In this document: positions 9,093 to 17,866 of the stretch, piece by piece | How the letters are laid out: the number at the start of each line of letters is the position of its first letter | Numbering within the stretch: position 1 is the stretch's first letter | NCBI RefSeq assembly: GCF_902498805.1 | Contig: NZ_LR701581.1 | Coordinates: 124,001-188,000 of the forward strand | Length of the DNA stretch: 64,000 bases | Source: Imperialibacter sp. EC-SDR9 | Lineage (GTDB): Bacteria > Bacteroidota > Bacteroidia > Cytophagales > Cyclobacteriaceae | Direction of reading: 5' to 3' | Translations under genes and position numbers: made by a program | The notes under the pieces: model-generated | What the model was told of the DNA's origin: nothing | The model's input: the letters and a program-made list of their open reading frames with translations, nothing else | The model's database searches: none

Positions 9093-9734
9093 ATGGCAAG
9101 CAAGAAAAACAGACCTAGCACGGAGGTAAATGCCGGTTCTATGGCTGACATTGCTTTCCTTTTGCTCATTTTCTTTCTGGTAACTACCACGATGGCAAAT
9201 GACAAAGGTATTGCGATGCTTTTGCCACCGAAGCCGGATCCGAACCAGCCACCACCAGAGGTGAAGGAGAACGATAGGAACATCTTCAAAATTCAAGCAA
9301 ACTCGAAGGATTTGCTGCTTGTTGAAGATGAGCCCCTAACGGATGTTGAGGAACTGAAGCCAATGATCAAGGAGTTTATTCTCAACTTTGGCCGCCCCTC
9401 TGAGGACGCCATGCAAGTATATAATGACCTTCCCGCTCCTATGAAGAGCTTTGTTAGCGCATATGGAAGAAAATCTACTTCATCCGATGGGCCTGATAAA
9501 GCCATCGTTTCTTTCAAAGCCGACAGAGGTACGAGCTATGAACTATACATTACTGTATTGGACGAAGTAAATGCCGCTTACAACGAGGTATATGGTGAGA
9601 GAATAGGTAAAACTGCTCAGGAGTTTCTTCAGCTGGATCAGAAAGATCCGGAGCAAAAGAAGCTGTATGATCAGGCTCGTTCAGGAATGCCCAGAGCGAT
9701 TTCTATTGCGGAGCCTACTAAAATTGGAGGTTAA
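9093..9734 (+). CDS. ExbD/TolR family protein (first copy)
   Basis: A 213-residue biopolymer-transport protein. A short basic cytoplasmic tail (MASKKNRPSTE) leads to one transmembrane helix, ADIAFLLLIFFLVTTTM at about residues 16-34, which contains the Asp essential for proton translocation in this family. A long periplasmic domain follows. The ATG at 9093 lies two bases after the upstream stop and gives the typical N-terminus; an upstream in-frame extension inside the preceding gene is rejected. The periplasmic part is longer than classical ExbD (about 140 residues), with an insert of roughly 60 residues in the middle. Confidence 0.9.
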   Translation: MASKKNRPSTEVNAGSMADIAFLLLIFFLVTTTMANDKGIAMLLPPKPDPNQPPPEVKENDRNIFKIQANSKDLLLVEDEPLTDVEELKPMIKEFILNFGRPSEDAMQVYNDLPAPMKSFVSAYGRKSTSSDGPDKAIVSFKADRGTSYELYITVLDEVNAAYNEVYGERIGKTAQEFLQLDQKDPEQKKLYDQARSGMPRAISIAEPTKIGG

Positions 9735-9736
9735 TT

Positions 9737-10201
9737 ATGGGAAAGTTTAAAAAGAGTTCTGGTACTTCTCAGGAAATACCTACAGCCGCTCTTCCTGATA
9801 TCATCTTTATGCTTTTGTTCTTCTTCATGGTAACCACCGTGATGAGGGAAACAGAGCTATTGGTGGAACAACATTTGCCGAGAGCTACTCAGCTATCGAA
9901 AATTGAGCGTAAGTCGTTGGTGAGCTATATTTATATTGGCCCTCCTAAGAATGCAGCAACTTTCGGTACTGAGCCTAAGATTCAGGTAAATGATGTATTC
10001 ATCACGCCAAAGGATGTTGTCCAGTTTGTAAATACAGAAAAGGATAAGCTTAGCGAGGTGGAAAGAGATCAGATTACAATGTCAATGAAGGTGGATATTG
10101 AAGCCAAAATGGGTATTGTAGCTGATGTGCAGCAGGAGCTGAGAGAAGCTAATGCCAGGAAGGTGCTTTACAGCTCTCTTCAAGGTATGGATAACCAATA
10201 A
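9737..10201 (+). CDS. ExbD/TolR family protein (second copy)
   Basis: A 154-residue ExbD-like protein with a basic start (MGKFKKSSG), one transmembrane helix containing the proton-relay Asp (LPDIIFMLLFFFMVTTVM, about residues 19-38) and a periplasmic domain. It starts two bases after the first ExbD stop. The two ExbD copies differ strongly in their periplasmic domains, so they may form a heteromeric plug. No TonB, TolA or Pal gene is adjacent, so the energised partner is encoded elsewhere. The operon ends at the terminator at 10222. Confidence 0.9.
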   Translation: MGKFKKSSGTSQEIPTAALPDIIFMLLFFFMVTTVMRETELLVEQHLPRATQLSKIERKSLVSYIYIGPPKNAATFGTEPKIQVNDVFITPKDVVQFVNTEKDKLSEVERDQITMSMKVDIEAKMGIVADVQQELREANARKVLYSSLQGMDNQ

Positions 10202-10221
10202 TCATAGTTGATAATCATATA

Positions 10222-10253
10222 AAAGTCTTTCCTTTGGGGAAGACTTTTTTTTT
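10222..10253 (+). terminator. Rho-independent terminator of the ExbB/ExbD operon
   Basis: AGTCTTTCC pairs with GGGAAGACT around a short T-rich loop, with one G-T pair, and is followed by a run of nine T residues. It lies 20 bases after the second ExbD stop and just before the MFS start. Confidence 0.88.
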
Positions 10254-10256
10254 GCC

Positions 10257-11573
10257 ATGAACCTGAACCTTAAGAACAACAAGGTGGTGAATGCCTGGTG
10301 CATGTACGACTGGTCTAATTCAGTCTACAACCTGGTAATCACCAGTACAATTTTTCCAGTTTATTATAGCAGCGTCACCAGAAATTTTTTTGGTGGTGAG
10401 AAGGTGCAGTTTCTAGGGCTGGAGATTACCAATACGGTTCTCTATTCCTATTCTATTTCTTTCTCCTTCTTAGCTATTGCACTCTTTTCTCCTTTGCTCT
10501 CGGGCATCGCTGACTATGGAGGCATGAAGAAACTCTTTCTTCGAATCTTCACCTATATTGGCGCAGCAGCGTGTATAACGCTTTATTTCTTTGACGGGAG
10601 TAACATAGAACTTGGTATTTTTGCTTCGATCGTCGCCAGCATAGGCTACTCCGGAAGCCTGGTTTTTTACAACGCTTTTTTACCCGAAATCACCACGGCT
10701 GACAGGTATGATATTGTAAGTGCAAAAGGGTACGCCATGGGGTATGCCGGTAGCCTGTTGCTTCTTCTGTTTAACCTTATCTCTATCACCTTTCCAGACT
10801 GGTTTGGGTTTGCTAACGGGGGAGAGGCATCACGATTTGCCTTTTTGCTGGTAGGGGTGTGGTGGCTAGGGTTTTCACTAATTCCCTTTCATTTTCTACC
10901 CACCAATCCCTACAATCGAAAGCCTGCTGGCAAGCTACTGGCTCATGGCTACAAGGAGGTGCGGAAAGTGTTTAGGTCTCTAAGGGAGTTGCCTTCCATG
11001 CGGCGTTACCTCAAAGCTTTCTTTTTCTACAACATGGGCGTGCAAACCGTCATGTTTCTGGCCGCAACTTTTGGTGACAAAGAGCTGAAGTTGCCTGGCG
11101 AAAAGCTGATATTGACCGTGTTGATTATACAGGTGGTAGCCATCGCCGGGTCATATTTGTTCGCCTACGTGTCGAAGATAAAGGGCAACAAAATATCGTT
11201 GTCGATAATGGTTGTGATTTGGATTTTGGTTTGCCTTGGGGCATACTTTGTTACATCTGCGATGCAGTTCTACGTAGTGGCGACTGTGGTTGGGCTGGTA
11301 ATGGGGGGTATACAGTCACAGTCCCGGTCGGCATTTTCTAAGCTGATACCTGAGAACACCATTGACCACGCTTCTTATTTTAGCTTCTATGATGTGACGG
11401 AAAAACTGTCAATTGTGATTGGGACATTTGCCTATGGATTGATAGAGCAAGTTACTGGCAGCATGCGAAACAGCACACTTGCCCTAGCTACGTTTTTTAT
11501 TTTGGGTCTCTTTTTCTTGAGACAAACCAATTTTAAGATTATCAGGCTTCCGAAAGCGGAAGAAGCTAAATGA
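10257..11573 (+). CDS. MFS transporter, UMF1 (Atg22-like) family
   Basis: A 438-residue polytopic protein with about 12 hydrophobic segments. The N-terminal signature NAWCMYDWSNSVYNLVI is typical of the UMF1/Atg22-like branch of the major facilitator superfamily, and SKLIPENTIDHASYFSFYDVTEK near residues 360-385 is another conserved block of the branch. Substrates are uncertain; eukaryotic Atg22 exports vacuolar amino acids. The start lies four bases after the T-run of the upstream terminator, so its promoter must overlap the ExbD region or the transcript is leaderless. The stop overlaps the next gene as ATGA. Confidence 0.88.
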   Translation: MNLNLKNNKVVNAWCMYDWSNSVYNLVITSTIFPVYYSSVTRNFFGGEKVQFLGLEITNTVLYSYSISFSFLAIALFSPLLSGIADYGGMKKLFLRIFTYIGAAACITLYFFDGSNIELGIFASIVASIGYSGSLVFYNAFLPEITTADRYDIVSAKGYAMGYAGSLLLLLFNLISITFPDWFGFANGGEASRFAFLLVGVWWLGFSLIPFHFLPTNPYNRKPAGKLLAHGYKEVRKVFRSLRELPSMRRYLKAFFFYNMGVQTVMFLAATFGDKELKLPGEKLILTVLIIQVVAIAGSYLFAYVSKIKGNKISLSIMVVIWILVCLGAYFVTSAMQFYVVATVVGLVMGGIQSQSRSAFSKLIPENTIDHASYFSFYDVTEKLSIVIGTFAYGLIEQVTGSMRNSTLALATFFILGLFFLRQTNFKIIRLPKAEEAK

Positions 11574-12001
11574 GCAAGGAAACCAGACCACTTGTAATTG
11601 AAAAGGACGGACAGACGCTCATTTACGACCTTCTTAGACGGAAGTACCTCGTTTGGACGCCTGAGGAAGCGGTCAGGCAGCAGATGGTAAATTATCTCAT
11701 GGCTGAACTCCACTACCCAAAGGGTTTGATGTCGATAGAAGCCGGCTTGCATTACAACAAAAGGCAGAAGAGAACTGATCTTGTGGTGTATAACAACACT
11801 GGCAAACCTCACATTCTGGTGGAGTGTAAAGCGCCAGATGTGAAGCTAAGTCGGGAGACAATTTTTCAGGTGGCGACTTATAACAAAGAGCTGGACGCAA
11901 ACATATTGGTCATTACCAATGGTAACGAAATGATTTGTCTGCAGGTTGAAAGGGAAAGGAATAACCTGGTATCTCTCAGCGATATCCCTCCTTATAAGTA
12001 A
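11570..12001 (+). CDS. Standalone HsdR N-terminal-domain protein (PD-(D/E)xK fold)
   Basis: A 143-residue protein equivalent to only the nuclease domain of type I restriction subunit HsdR. The PD-(D/E)xK pattern is visible as RTDLVVYN (Asp) followed by HILVECKAPDV (ExK), then the FQVATYN helix and LVITNGNEM. There is no helicase domain and no hsdM or hsdS nearby, so it is not a restriction system here; the length is normal for a standalone family common in Bacteroidota. The start overlaps the UMF1 transporter stop by four bases. Function unknown; nuclease activity is plausible because the catalytic residues are kept. Confidence 0.85.
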   Translation: MSKETRPLVIEKDGQTLIYDLLRRKYLVWTPEEAVRQQMVNYLMAELHYPKGLMSIEAGLHYNKRQKRTDLVVYNNTGKPHILVECKAPDVKLSRETIFQVATYNKELDANILVITNGNEMICLQVERERNNLVSLSDIPPYK

Positions 12002-12003
12002 AA

Positions 12004-12036
12004 AAGAGGTTGTCCGCAGCTAGAACAACCTCTTCT
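12004..12036. terminator. Bidirectional terminator hairpin
   Basis: AAGAGGTTGT at 12004-12013 and ACAACCTCTT at 12025-12034 form a perfect 10-bp stem with an 11-base loop between the convergent HsdR-N and alanine dehydrogenase genes. The A-rich and T-rich flanks are short on both sides. Confidence 0.7.
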
Positions 12037-12058
12037 TCAATAACCTCTTCAGATCGAA

Positions 12059-13174
12059 TTAATTCAGGAATGTGTTGACGTCGGTATAGGCCAAATTAAA
12101 GGCTTCTGATACTGCCTGGTATACCACTTTTCCGTTGATCACATTCAAGCCAAGTTTCAGTTCATTGTTGTCCCTGCAGGCTGTCTTCCATCCCTTGCCA
12201 GCCAGCTGAATAGCATAGGGCAGTGTGGCATTGGTAAGTGCCAGTGTGGAAGTGTAAGGAACGGCGCCAGGCATATTGGCGACGCAATAGTGAATCACAT
12301 CGTCGATGATGAAAACCGGATCCTGGTGAGTAGTTGGCTTGGTAGTCTCGAAGCAGCCACCCTGATCTACCGCCACATCCACCATCACAGTGCCTGGGCG
12401 CATTTCCTTCAGCATATCTTTGGTGATGAGCTTTGGCGCTTTTGCGCCCGGAATTAATACCGCACCAATGATCAGGTCGTGATCTTTGATGAGTTCACGG
12501 ATATTGTATTCGTTACTCATTAAGGTTTTAACGTTCGCAGGCATTACATCATCAAGGTAACGAAGCCTTGGCAAGCTCAGGTCAAGGATGATCACATCAG
12601 CACCAAGGCCAGCGGCCATTTTCGCTGCTTCAGTGCCCACTACGCCACCGCCGAGGATCATCACTTTTGCCGGACGCACTCCTGGTACACCTCCCAGCAG
12701 AATGCCACGGCCCTTCATTGGTTTCTCCAGAAACTTGGCACCCTGTTGTATCGACATTCTACCTGCTACTTCCGACATAGGGATGAGAAGAGGTAGTGTG
12801 CCATTGGCTTTTTCAACGGTCTCATAAGCAAGGCAAACAGCCCCGCTCTTTATCATGGCGTGTGTAAGGGGCTCATATGAGGCAAAATGGAAATAGGTAA
12901 ATAGCAATTGATCCTTCTTGATAAGCGAATACTCTGCTTCAATAGGCTCCTTCACTTTCATGATCATTTCAGCTTTCTGGTAAGTAGCTTCAATGGTCGG
13001 AAGTATGTTGGCACCTGCTTCTTTGTAAGAATCATCAGTGAACCCGCTTCCTTCTCCTGCAGTAGACTGCACATAAACCTCATGGCCTCTCTTTAATAAT
13101 TCAGTTACGCCTGCAGGGGTCAATGCAACCCTGTTTTCATTGTTTTTAATCTCCTTTGGAACCCCAATTATCAT
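12059..13174 (-). CDS. ald: Alanine dehydrogenase
   Basis: NAD-dependent reversible deamination of L-alanine to pyruvate and ammonia. The 371-residue protein begins MIIGVPKEIKNNENRVALTP, the family's N-terminal signature. It has the substrate-binding FTYFHFAS region, the Rossmann motif GGGVVGTEAAKMAAGLGA at about residues 172-189, and the MVDVAVDQGGCFET segment. I moved the start from an upstream in-frame ATG to 13174 because the extra 18 residues are unlike any homologue. It is convergent with HsdR-N and divergent from the E1 gene, which may link alanine and 2-oxoacid metabolism. Confidence 0.95.
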   Translation of the reverse strand: MIIGVPKEIKNNENRVALTPAGVTELLKRGHEVYVQSTAGEGSGFTDDSYKEAGANILPTIEATYQKAEMIMKVKEPIEAEYSLIKKDQLLFTYFHFASYEPLTHAMIKSGAVCLAYETVEKANGTLPLLIPMSEVAGRMSIQQGAKFLEKPMKGRGILLGGVPGVRPAKVMILGGGVVGTEAAKMAAGLGADVIILDLSLPRLRYLDDVMPANVKTLMSNEYNIRELIKDHDLIIGAVLIPGAKAPKLITKDMLKEMRPGTVMVDVAVDQGGCFETTKPTTHQDPVFIIDDVIHYCVANMPGAVPYTSTLALTNATLPYAIQLAGKGWKTACRDNNELKLGLNVINGKVVYQAVSEAFNLAYTDVNTFLN

Positions 13175-13213
13175 GATCGTATTGTTAGTTAATGTCGCTT
13201 TTTGGAAAGGCAA

Positions 13214-13221
13214 CAAATATA
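13214..13221 (-). promoter_or_regulatory. Candidate -7 box for ald
   Basis: Read on the minus strand the sequence is TATATTTG, a full match to the Bacteroidota TAnnTTTG -7 element, 40 bases upstream of the ald start. I see no clear TTG at the usual -33 distance. Confidence 0.4.
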
Positions 13222-13434
13222 TGAACATGAATGCAATAATTGTTTTGAAACTCTTCGATTTTCAATGTTGACAAAACCGTCCCCCTTTCATTGAATAATA
13301 CTAAAATTTCTTACCGATTGATACCAACAAACTATTCTTTGCCCGAAGGATCATTTGCAAAAATTTTATTCCTTAAAAACCATAATTTCCACTGATTATC
13401 AGGTAGTTGTATTTTTTTCATGCGATTAACAAAA

Positions 13435-13465
13435 TTGAAAACGTGTAATTTTATGCTTATATTTG
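13435..13465 (+). promoter_or_regulatory. Candidate promoter for the fused E1 gene
   Basis: TTG at 13435-13437 and TATATTTG at 13458-13465, separated by 20 bases, match the Bacteroidota sigma factor consensus. The predicted leader to the GTG start at 13530 is about 60 bases. Confidence 0.55.
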
Positions 13466-13529
13466 AAATACCTCTTTTGAGAGTCCGTTCATTGCAATCG
13501 ACAACATTATCCTTTAAATCAGCATAATA

Positions 13530-15938
13530 GTGAGTGTAGTAAAGACTAAGAAAGAAATCAGCGTGCCTGTTGCCGAAATTCTCGACGACTACCTTTTGGT
13601 TTGCGAAAGCCGTGAAGCTAGTTTGATGGGAAGGAAGGAGGTTTTCATGGGCAAGGCGAAGTTTGGCATTTTTGGGGATGGCAAAGAACTCGCTCAGGTA
13701 GCGATGGCCAAGGTATTCAAAAATGGCGATTTCAGGTCTGGTTACTACAGGGATCAAACATTTATGATGGCCATTGGTCAGCTAACGATCCAGCAGTTCT
13801 TCGCTCAGCTTTATGCTCACACCGACCTTTCTGCTGACCCTTCTTCTGGCGGCCGTCTGATGAACAGTCATTTTTCTACCAGATACCTTAACGAAAAGGG
13901 AGAGTGGAAAACGCAGACAGACATGAAAAACTCCAGTTCGGATATTTCATGTACGGCGGGCCAAATGCCACGTCTGCTTGGCCTTGCTTATGCCTCCAAA
14001 CTTTACAGAAACAATCCTGCACTCAAACACTTTGAAGACTTTTCTATTGATGGAAATGAAGTAGCATGGGGCACCATAGGGAACGCATCCACATCGGAAG
14101 GACACTTCTTCGAAACAATCAACGCTGGTGGGGTGCTGCAGGTGCCTATGGTCATATCTATTTGGGATGATGAGTATGGGATTTCAGTGCCTGCGGAATA
14201 TCATACTACTAAATCGGATATTTCTAAAGTATTGGCTGGCTTCCAGCGGAATAACTCCGAAAATGGGTATGAAATCATCGTGGTGAATGGCTGGGACTAT
14301 GAAAAGCTCGTTCAGGCATACCGCCACGCAGGCAGGATCGCACGGGATGAACATGTTCCGGTGCTCGTTCACGTAAAAGAGATGACCCAGCCTCAGGGGC
14401 ATTCTACTTCCGGTTCGCAAGAAAGATATAAGTCGAGAGAAAGACTTGACTGGGAGGAGGAATTCGACTGCATAAAGAAATTCAGAGAGTGGATATTGGA
14501 AAATGAAATGGCCACTTTGGAGCACCTCGAGAGGCTGGAGGAAAATGCGAGAGAGAAGGCAAAAGCCGATAAGAATGAGGCATGGAAGGCTTACGTAGCC
14601 AGTATCAAGGAAGACCTGAAGGGGGCATCTAATCTCCTGGCCAATGCCGCAGGCGTTAGTAAAAATGGTGCGAAAATCAGCGCTATCAACAAGGCGCTGG
14701 AGAAAACGCTGAATCCACTGAAGATGGACGTAGTAAAGGCTGTTAAGCGCTCTTTGTACCTTATGCGAGGTGAGAAATACGAAGAGAGACAGCATCTCAT
14801 CAATTGGCTGAAGATTAAGAATGCAGAACACCTTGAGCAGTACAGCAGCCATTTGTATAGCGAGTCGGAGCAAAGGGCGGTAAATGTGAAGGAGGTGGCG
14901 CCTGTTTACAACGACGACAGTGTTGTTGTTGACGGTAGAGAAGTACTTCAGGCTTTCTTTGATCATGCATTTAGCAGGGATCCGAGAATATTTGCGATAG
15001 GAGAAGATGTGGGGCAAATTGGTGACGTGAATCAGGGCTTTGCGGGGCTACAAGCGAAGCATGGCGAGATTCGTGTAACCGACACGGGAATACGGGAAAG
15101 CACCATCATAGGACAAGGCATTGGCGCTGCTATGAGAGGGTTGAAACCTATTGCTGAAGTACAATATTTGGACTACCTGATATTTACATTGCAAACCCTG
15201 TCAGATGACCTGGCAACGCTTCAGTACAGAACAAAGGGAGGCCAGAAGGCTCCTGTGATTATAAGGACACGGGGTCATCGACTGGAAGGCGTTTGGCATT
15301 CAGGTTCACCTATGAGTATGATCATGGGATCCCTCAGAGGCATCTATCTGCTTGTGCCGAGGAACATGACCAAAGCAGCTGGCTTCTATAACACTTTGCT
15401 GGCCTCCGATGACACAGCGATAGTGATCGAGTGCTTGAATGGGTACAGACTGAAGGAAAGACTTCCGGAAAACATAGATGATATAAAAACGCCGCTTGGG
15501 GTTCCTGAGGTGATAAGGGAAGGATCTGATGTGACCATCGTAACCTACGGCTCCATGTGCAGGATTGTGATGGAAGCAGCTGAGCTCCTTGAAGAATATG
15601 GCGTTTCCTGCGAGGTAGTTGATGTGCAGTCGTTAATGCCTTTTGACCTGCACCATTCGATTGTTGAGTCGTTGAAAAAAACTAATCGCATCATTTTTGC
15701 TGATGAAGATGTGCCGGGAGGGGCCTCTGCTTATATGATGCAGAAAGTGCTCGAAGAGCAGGGTGGGTACAAATACCTTGATTCGCAACCAGGTACGATT
15801 ACCTCCGCCGAGCACAGGCCAGCCTATAGCTCAGACGGCGATTATTTCTCCAAACCCAATGTGGAGAATGTCTTTGATAAGGTGTATGAATTGATGGCAG
15901 AAGCCGACCCAGAAAAATACCCTGAGATATTTAATTGA
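13530..15938 (+). CDS. Fused alpha/beta 2-oxoacid (probably branched-chain) dehydrogenase E1
   Basis: An 802-residue thiamine-diphosphate enzyme that joins E1-alpha (about residues 20-340) and E1-beta (about 475-800) through a charged helical linker. It should decarboxylate a 2-oxoacid and pass the acyl group to lipoyl-E2. Alpha-domain landmarks are FGDGKELAQVA, GYYRDQTFMMA and GNASTSEGHFFE; beta-domain landmarks are AIGEDVGQIGDVNQG, VTDTGIRESTIIGQGIGAAM and the ADEDVPGGASAYM region. The usual GDG...NN cofactor motif reads GNA (184-186) and DDEYG (213-217). The start is GTG 13530, since an in-frame stop lies at 13515. The 3' end overlaps the convergent lipoprotein by eight bases. Branched-chain specificity is inferred. 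Confidence 0.88.
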   Translation: MSVVKTKKEISVPVAEILDDYLLVCESREASLMGRKEVFMGKAKFGIFGDGKELAQVAMAKVFKNGDFRSGYYRDQTFMMAIGQLTIQQFFAQLYAHTDLSADPSSGGRLMNSHFSTRYLNEKGEWKTQTDMKNSSSDISCTAGQMPRLLGLAYASKLYRNNPALKHFEDFSIDGNEVAWGTIGNASTSEGHFFETINAGGVLQVPMVISIWDDEYGISVPAEYHTTKSDISKVLAGFQRNNSENGYEIIVVNGWDYEKLVQAYRHAGRIARDEHVPVLVHVKEMTQPQGHSTSGSQERYKSRERLDWEEEFDCIKKFREWILENEMATLEHLERLEENAREKAKADKNEAWKAYVASIKEDLKGASNLLANAAGVSKNGAKISAINKALEKTLNPLKMDVVKAVKRSLYLMRGEKYEERQHLINWLKIKNAEHLEQYSSHLYSESEQRAVNVKEVAPVYNDDSVVVDGREVLQAFFDHAFSRDPRIFAIGEDVGQIGDVNQGFAGLQAKHGEIRVTDTGIRESTIIGQGIGAAMRGLKPIAEVQYLDYLIFTLQTLSDDLATLQYRTKGGQKAPVIIRTRGHRLEGVWHSGSPMSMIMGSLRGIYLLVPRNMTKAAGFYNTLLASDDTAIVIECLNGYRLKERLPENIDDIKTPLGVPEVIREGSDVTIVTYGSMCRIVMEAAELLEEYGVSCEVVDVQSLMPFDLHHSIVESLKKTNRIIFADEDVPGGASAYMMQKVLEEQGGYKYLDSQPGTITSAEHRPAYSSDGDYFSKPNVENVFDKVYELMAEADPEKYPEIFN

Positions 15939-16722
15939 GTGTAATATTGTCAAGTGTCAAGTCGGGTGTTTCTATCACATTGCTGTCGTGAAGAGCACGA
16001 TCTTTAATGTAGACTTTTAGTTTGAAGGTATCTTTCTTCAATACGATGCCGAATCCAGCAGATAACATGGAGTAGCGGAGAGTGCCAGATAGCGATTTTC
16101 CCAGGTTATCTGTGTCGAAGATTGGAAACCTGGCGTTGAAATTTCCTCCACATCCGTTGGAGGAAAAAACATTAGCCCAGTCGAGAAACACATAATTCCC
16201 GTTAACTTTTCGATAAAAGTCAACAAATATATTCTGATTGTTAGGGTTTCTTGCGACCAGGAAAGTGTCAATTTTAGTGGTCGTTGCTGTTTGGCTCGGG
16301 TAATATTCAACCTCTTCATATTGTTCACAGTTGTATGGTTTTCTAATATCCGTTTCCGAAAACAGCGTTTGTTGGGGTAGTCTATTAAAGTTTTCGTCAA
16401 AGGCACTATAGAAGGGGGGTGTGTAGTTATTTCCGCCGATAAAAACAAACTTTCTTGGGTTCGAAGAATCAATGACGAAGTTGTATTTGTTGTACGGATA
16501 GTTTTCTTCAGATCCCCTCAACCCGATATCCCCATCCCCATCTTCAAAATTGATATATAGAATAAGTGAATCTGAGCCAGTAGCCTGGTCAAAAAACTCA
16601 ACCCTGTTGTAGGATATTTTTGGAATGATGGGGAGCTCGTCTGGTGGCTGGCATGCCCACGCCAAGCCCATCACTACCATACCCAGGACAAGACTTTTTA
16701 ACAATCTATTCTTCATTTCCAT
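15931..16722 (-). CDS. Hypothetical outer-membrane-type lipoprotein
   Basis: A 263-residue protein with an SPII signal: basic MEMKNRLLKS, a hydrophobic core and lipobox GLAWAC, so Cys24 should be lipidated. The mature part begins QPPDELPIIPKISY and contains an acidic DGDGDIGLRG stretch typical of Bacteroidota cell-surface lipoproteins with calcium-binding-like loops. The remainder is beta-rich. No enzyme motif is seen. It ends eight bases inside the convergent E1 gene and is divergent from the LuxE-like gene. Confidence 0.75.
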   Translation of the reverse strand: MEMKNRLLKSLVLGMVVMGLAWACQPPDELPIIPKISYNRVEFFDQATGSDSLILYINFEDGDGDIGLRGSEENYPYNKYNFVIDSSNPRKFVFIGGNNYTPPFYSAFDENFNRLPQQTLFSETDIRKPYNCEQYEEVEYYPSQTATTTKIDTFLVARNPNNQNIFVDFYRKVNGNYVFLDWANVFSSNGCGGNFNARFPIFDTDNLGKSLSGTLRYSMLSAGFGIVLKKDTFKLKVYIKDRALHDSNVIETPDLTLDNITLN

Positions 16723-16778
16723 CGCTTACTTACCTCATAAAATTATTAAAATTGGATCATCTTTCGCAATTTAAACAC

Positions 16779-17771
16779 ATGTCCGAGCTTCATAGTTTTA
16801 GAGACCGCCTTTTAAACCTGAATAATGATCATTTTACTGTCCTCGCTCTGGATATTTTTAAATGGCAGGCCCAACACAATCCCGTCTACAAAAAGTATAT
16901 TTCATACTTAGCTAAAGACCCCAAAAAAATCAGCCGGTTGGAAGACATTCCCTTTCTTCCGATTGAATTTTTCAAGAATCATGCTGTAAAGACAGGCGAA
17001 TGGGGTTCTTCCCTTATGTTTTCCAGTAGCGGCACCACTGGTTCCGTGCAAAGCTCCCATTACCTCGATGATCCTCTATTCTATAAGAAATTAACGAAGG
17101 AAGTATTTGAGTCAACGTATGGAGCACTCTCAAACTTTCATATTGTTGCCTTGCTACCGTCTTACCTTGAAAGAAGTGGATCCTCACTCATCTACATGAT
17201 TGAGCACTTCATAAAGCTCACCGGCTCGAAGTTCTCAGGATTCTTTTTGAGGGATGACAGTACCCTTTTAAGCGTGATAGAAAAACTCAAACGACAGGAT
17301 GGTAAAAAGCTGCTAATTGGAGTTACTTTTGCCCTAATTGAGCTGTCTGAAAGGCATCAGCTTGACCTGAGTGACTTTATTGTAATGGAAACCGGAGGCA
17401 TGAAGGGGAGAGGGAAGGAGCTGACAAGGGCTGAGTTACACGCCATGTTGAGTGAGCGATTAAATGTGGGGCGGATACACTCGGAGTATGGGATGACAGA
17501 GTTAATGTCGCAGGCCTATTCGGATGGAGGGGCTGGCTTCGTTTGCCCACGATCGATGAAGGTGATGGTTCGTGATATTAATGATCCGTTTTCGTATTTA
17601 CAGGAAAAAAGAGCAGGAGGTTTAAATATTATTGATCTTGGAAATATTCACTCTTGCTGCTTTATAGAAACAAAGGATTTGGGCCGAATAACTAACACGA
17701 AAGGGGATTTTGAAGTGCTTGGCAGGTTTGATAATTCGGATGTGAGGGGATGCAATTTGCTGATACAATAG
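16779..17771 (+). CDS. LuxE-like acyl-protein synthetase / acyltransferase
   Basis: A 330-residue adenylating enzyme of the LuxE family, related to acyl-CoA synthetases. The P-loop-like MFSSSGTTGS motif near residue 88 and the adenylation-type METGGMKGRGKELTR and SEYGMTELMSQAY motifs are clear; the small C-terminal domain is mostly absent, as in LuxE. LuxE activates fatty acids and transfers them to a Cys of a partner, but no luxC or luxD is here. The start is ATG 16779, 135 bases inside a longer frame whose first 45 residues are antisense to the lipoprotein signal. The partner and substrate are unknown. Confidence 0.85.
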   Translation: MSELHSFRDRLLNLNNDHFTVLALDIFKWQAQHNPVYKKYISYLAKDPKKISRLEDIPFLPIEFFKNHAVKTGEWGSSLMFSSSGTTGSVQSSHYLDDPLFYKKLTKEVFESTYGALSNFHIVALLPSYLERSGSSLIYMIEHFIKLTGSKFSGFFLRDDSTLLSVIEKLKRQDGKKLLIGVTFALIELSERHQLDLSDFIVMETGGMKGRGKELTRAELHAMLSERLNVGRIHSEYGMTELMSQAYSDGGAGFVCPRSMKVMVRDINDPFSYLQEKRAGGLNIIDLGNIHSCCFIETKDLGRITNTKGDFEVLGRFDNSDVRGCNLLIQ

Positions 17772-17866
17772 CCATTACCTCCAGCTTCGGAACTTAAAGT
17801 GTTTTGATATATGTGTAGATATATATATCTTAGAGCTTCTAAGAACCTAAGTAAAGCCGTTTCGTT

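Larger units (their letters stand above)
13175..13529. other. 355-bp divergent intergenic region
   Basis: AT-rich stretch between ald and the fused E1 gene. It carries candidate promoters in both directions (annotated separately). I see no RNA gene or convincing small ORF; the minus-strand frame from 13757 down into this region is an antisense shadow of the E1 start. Confidence 0.7.

Noticed and set aside
13332..13757. Minus-strand 141-codon frame over the E1 start
   Set aside because: Antisense to the conserved E1 N-terminus and to its promoter; no recognisable motif.
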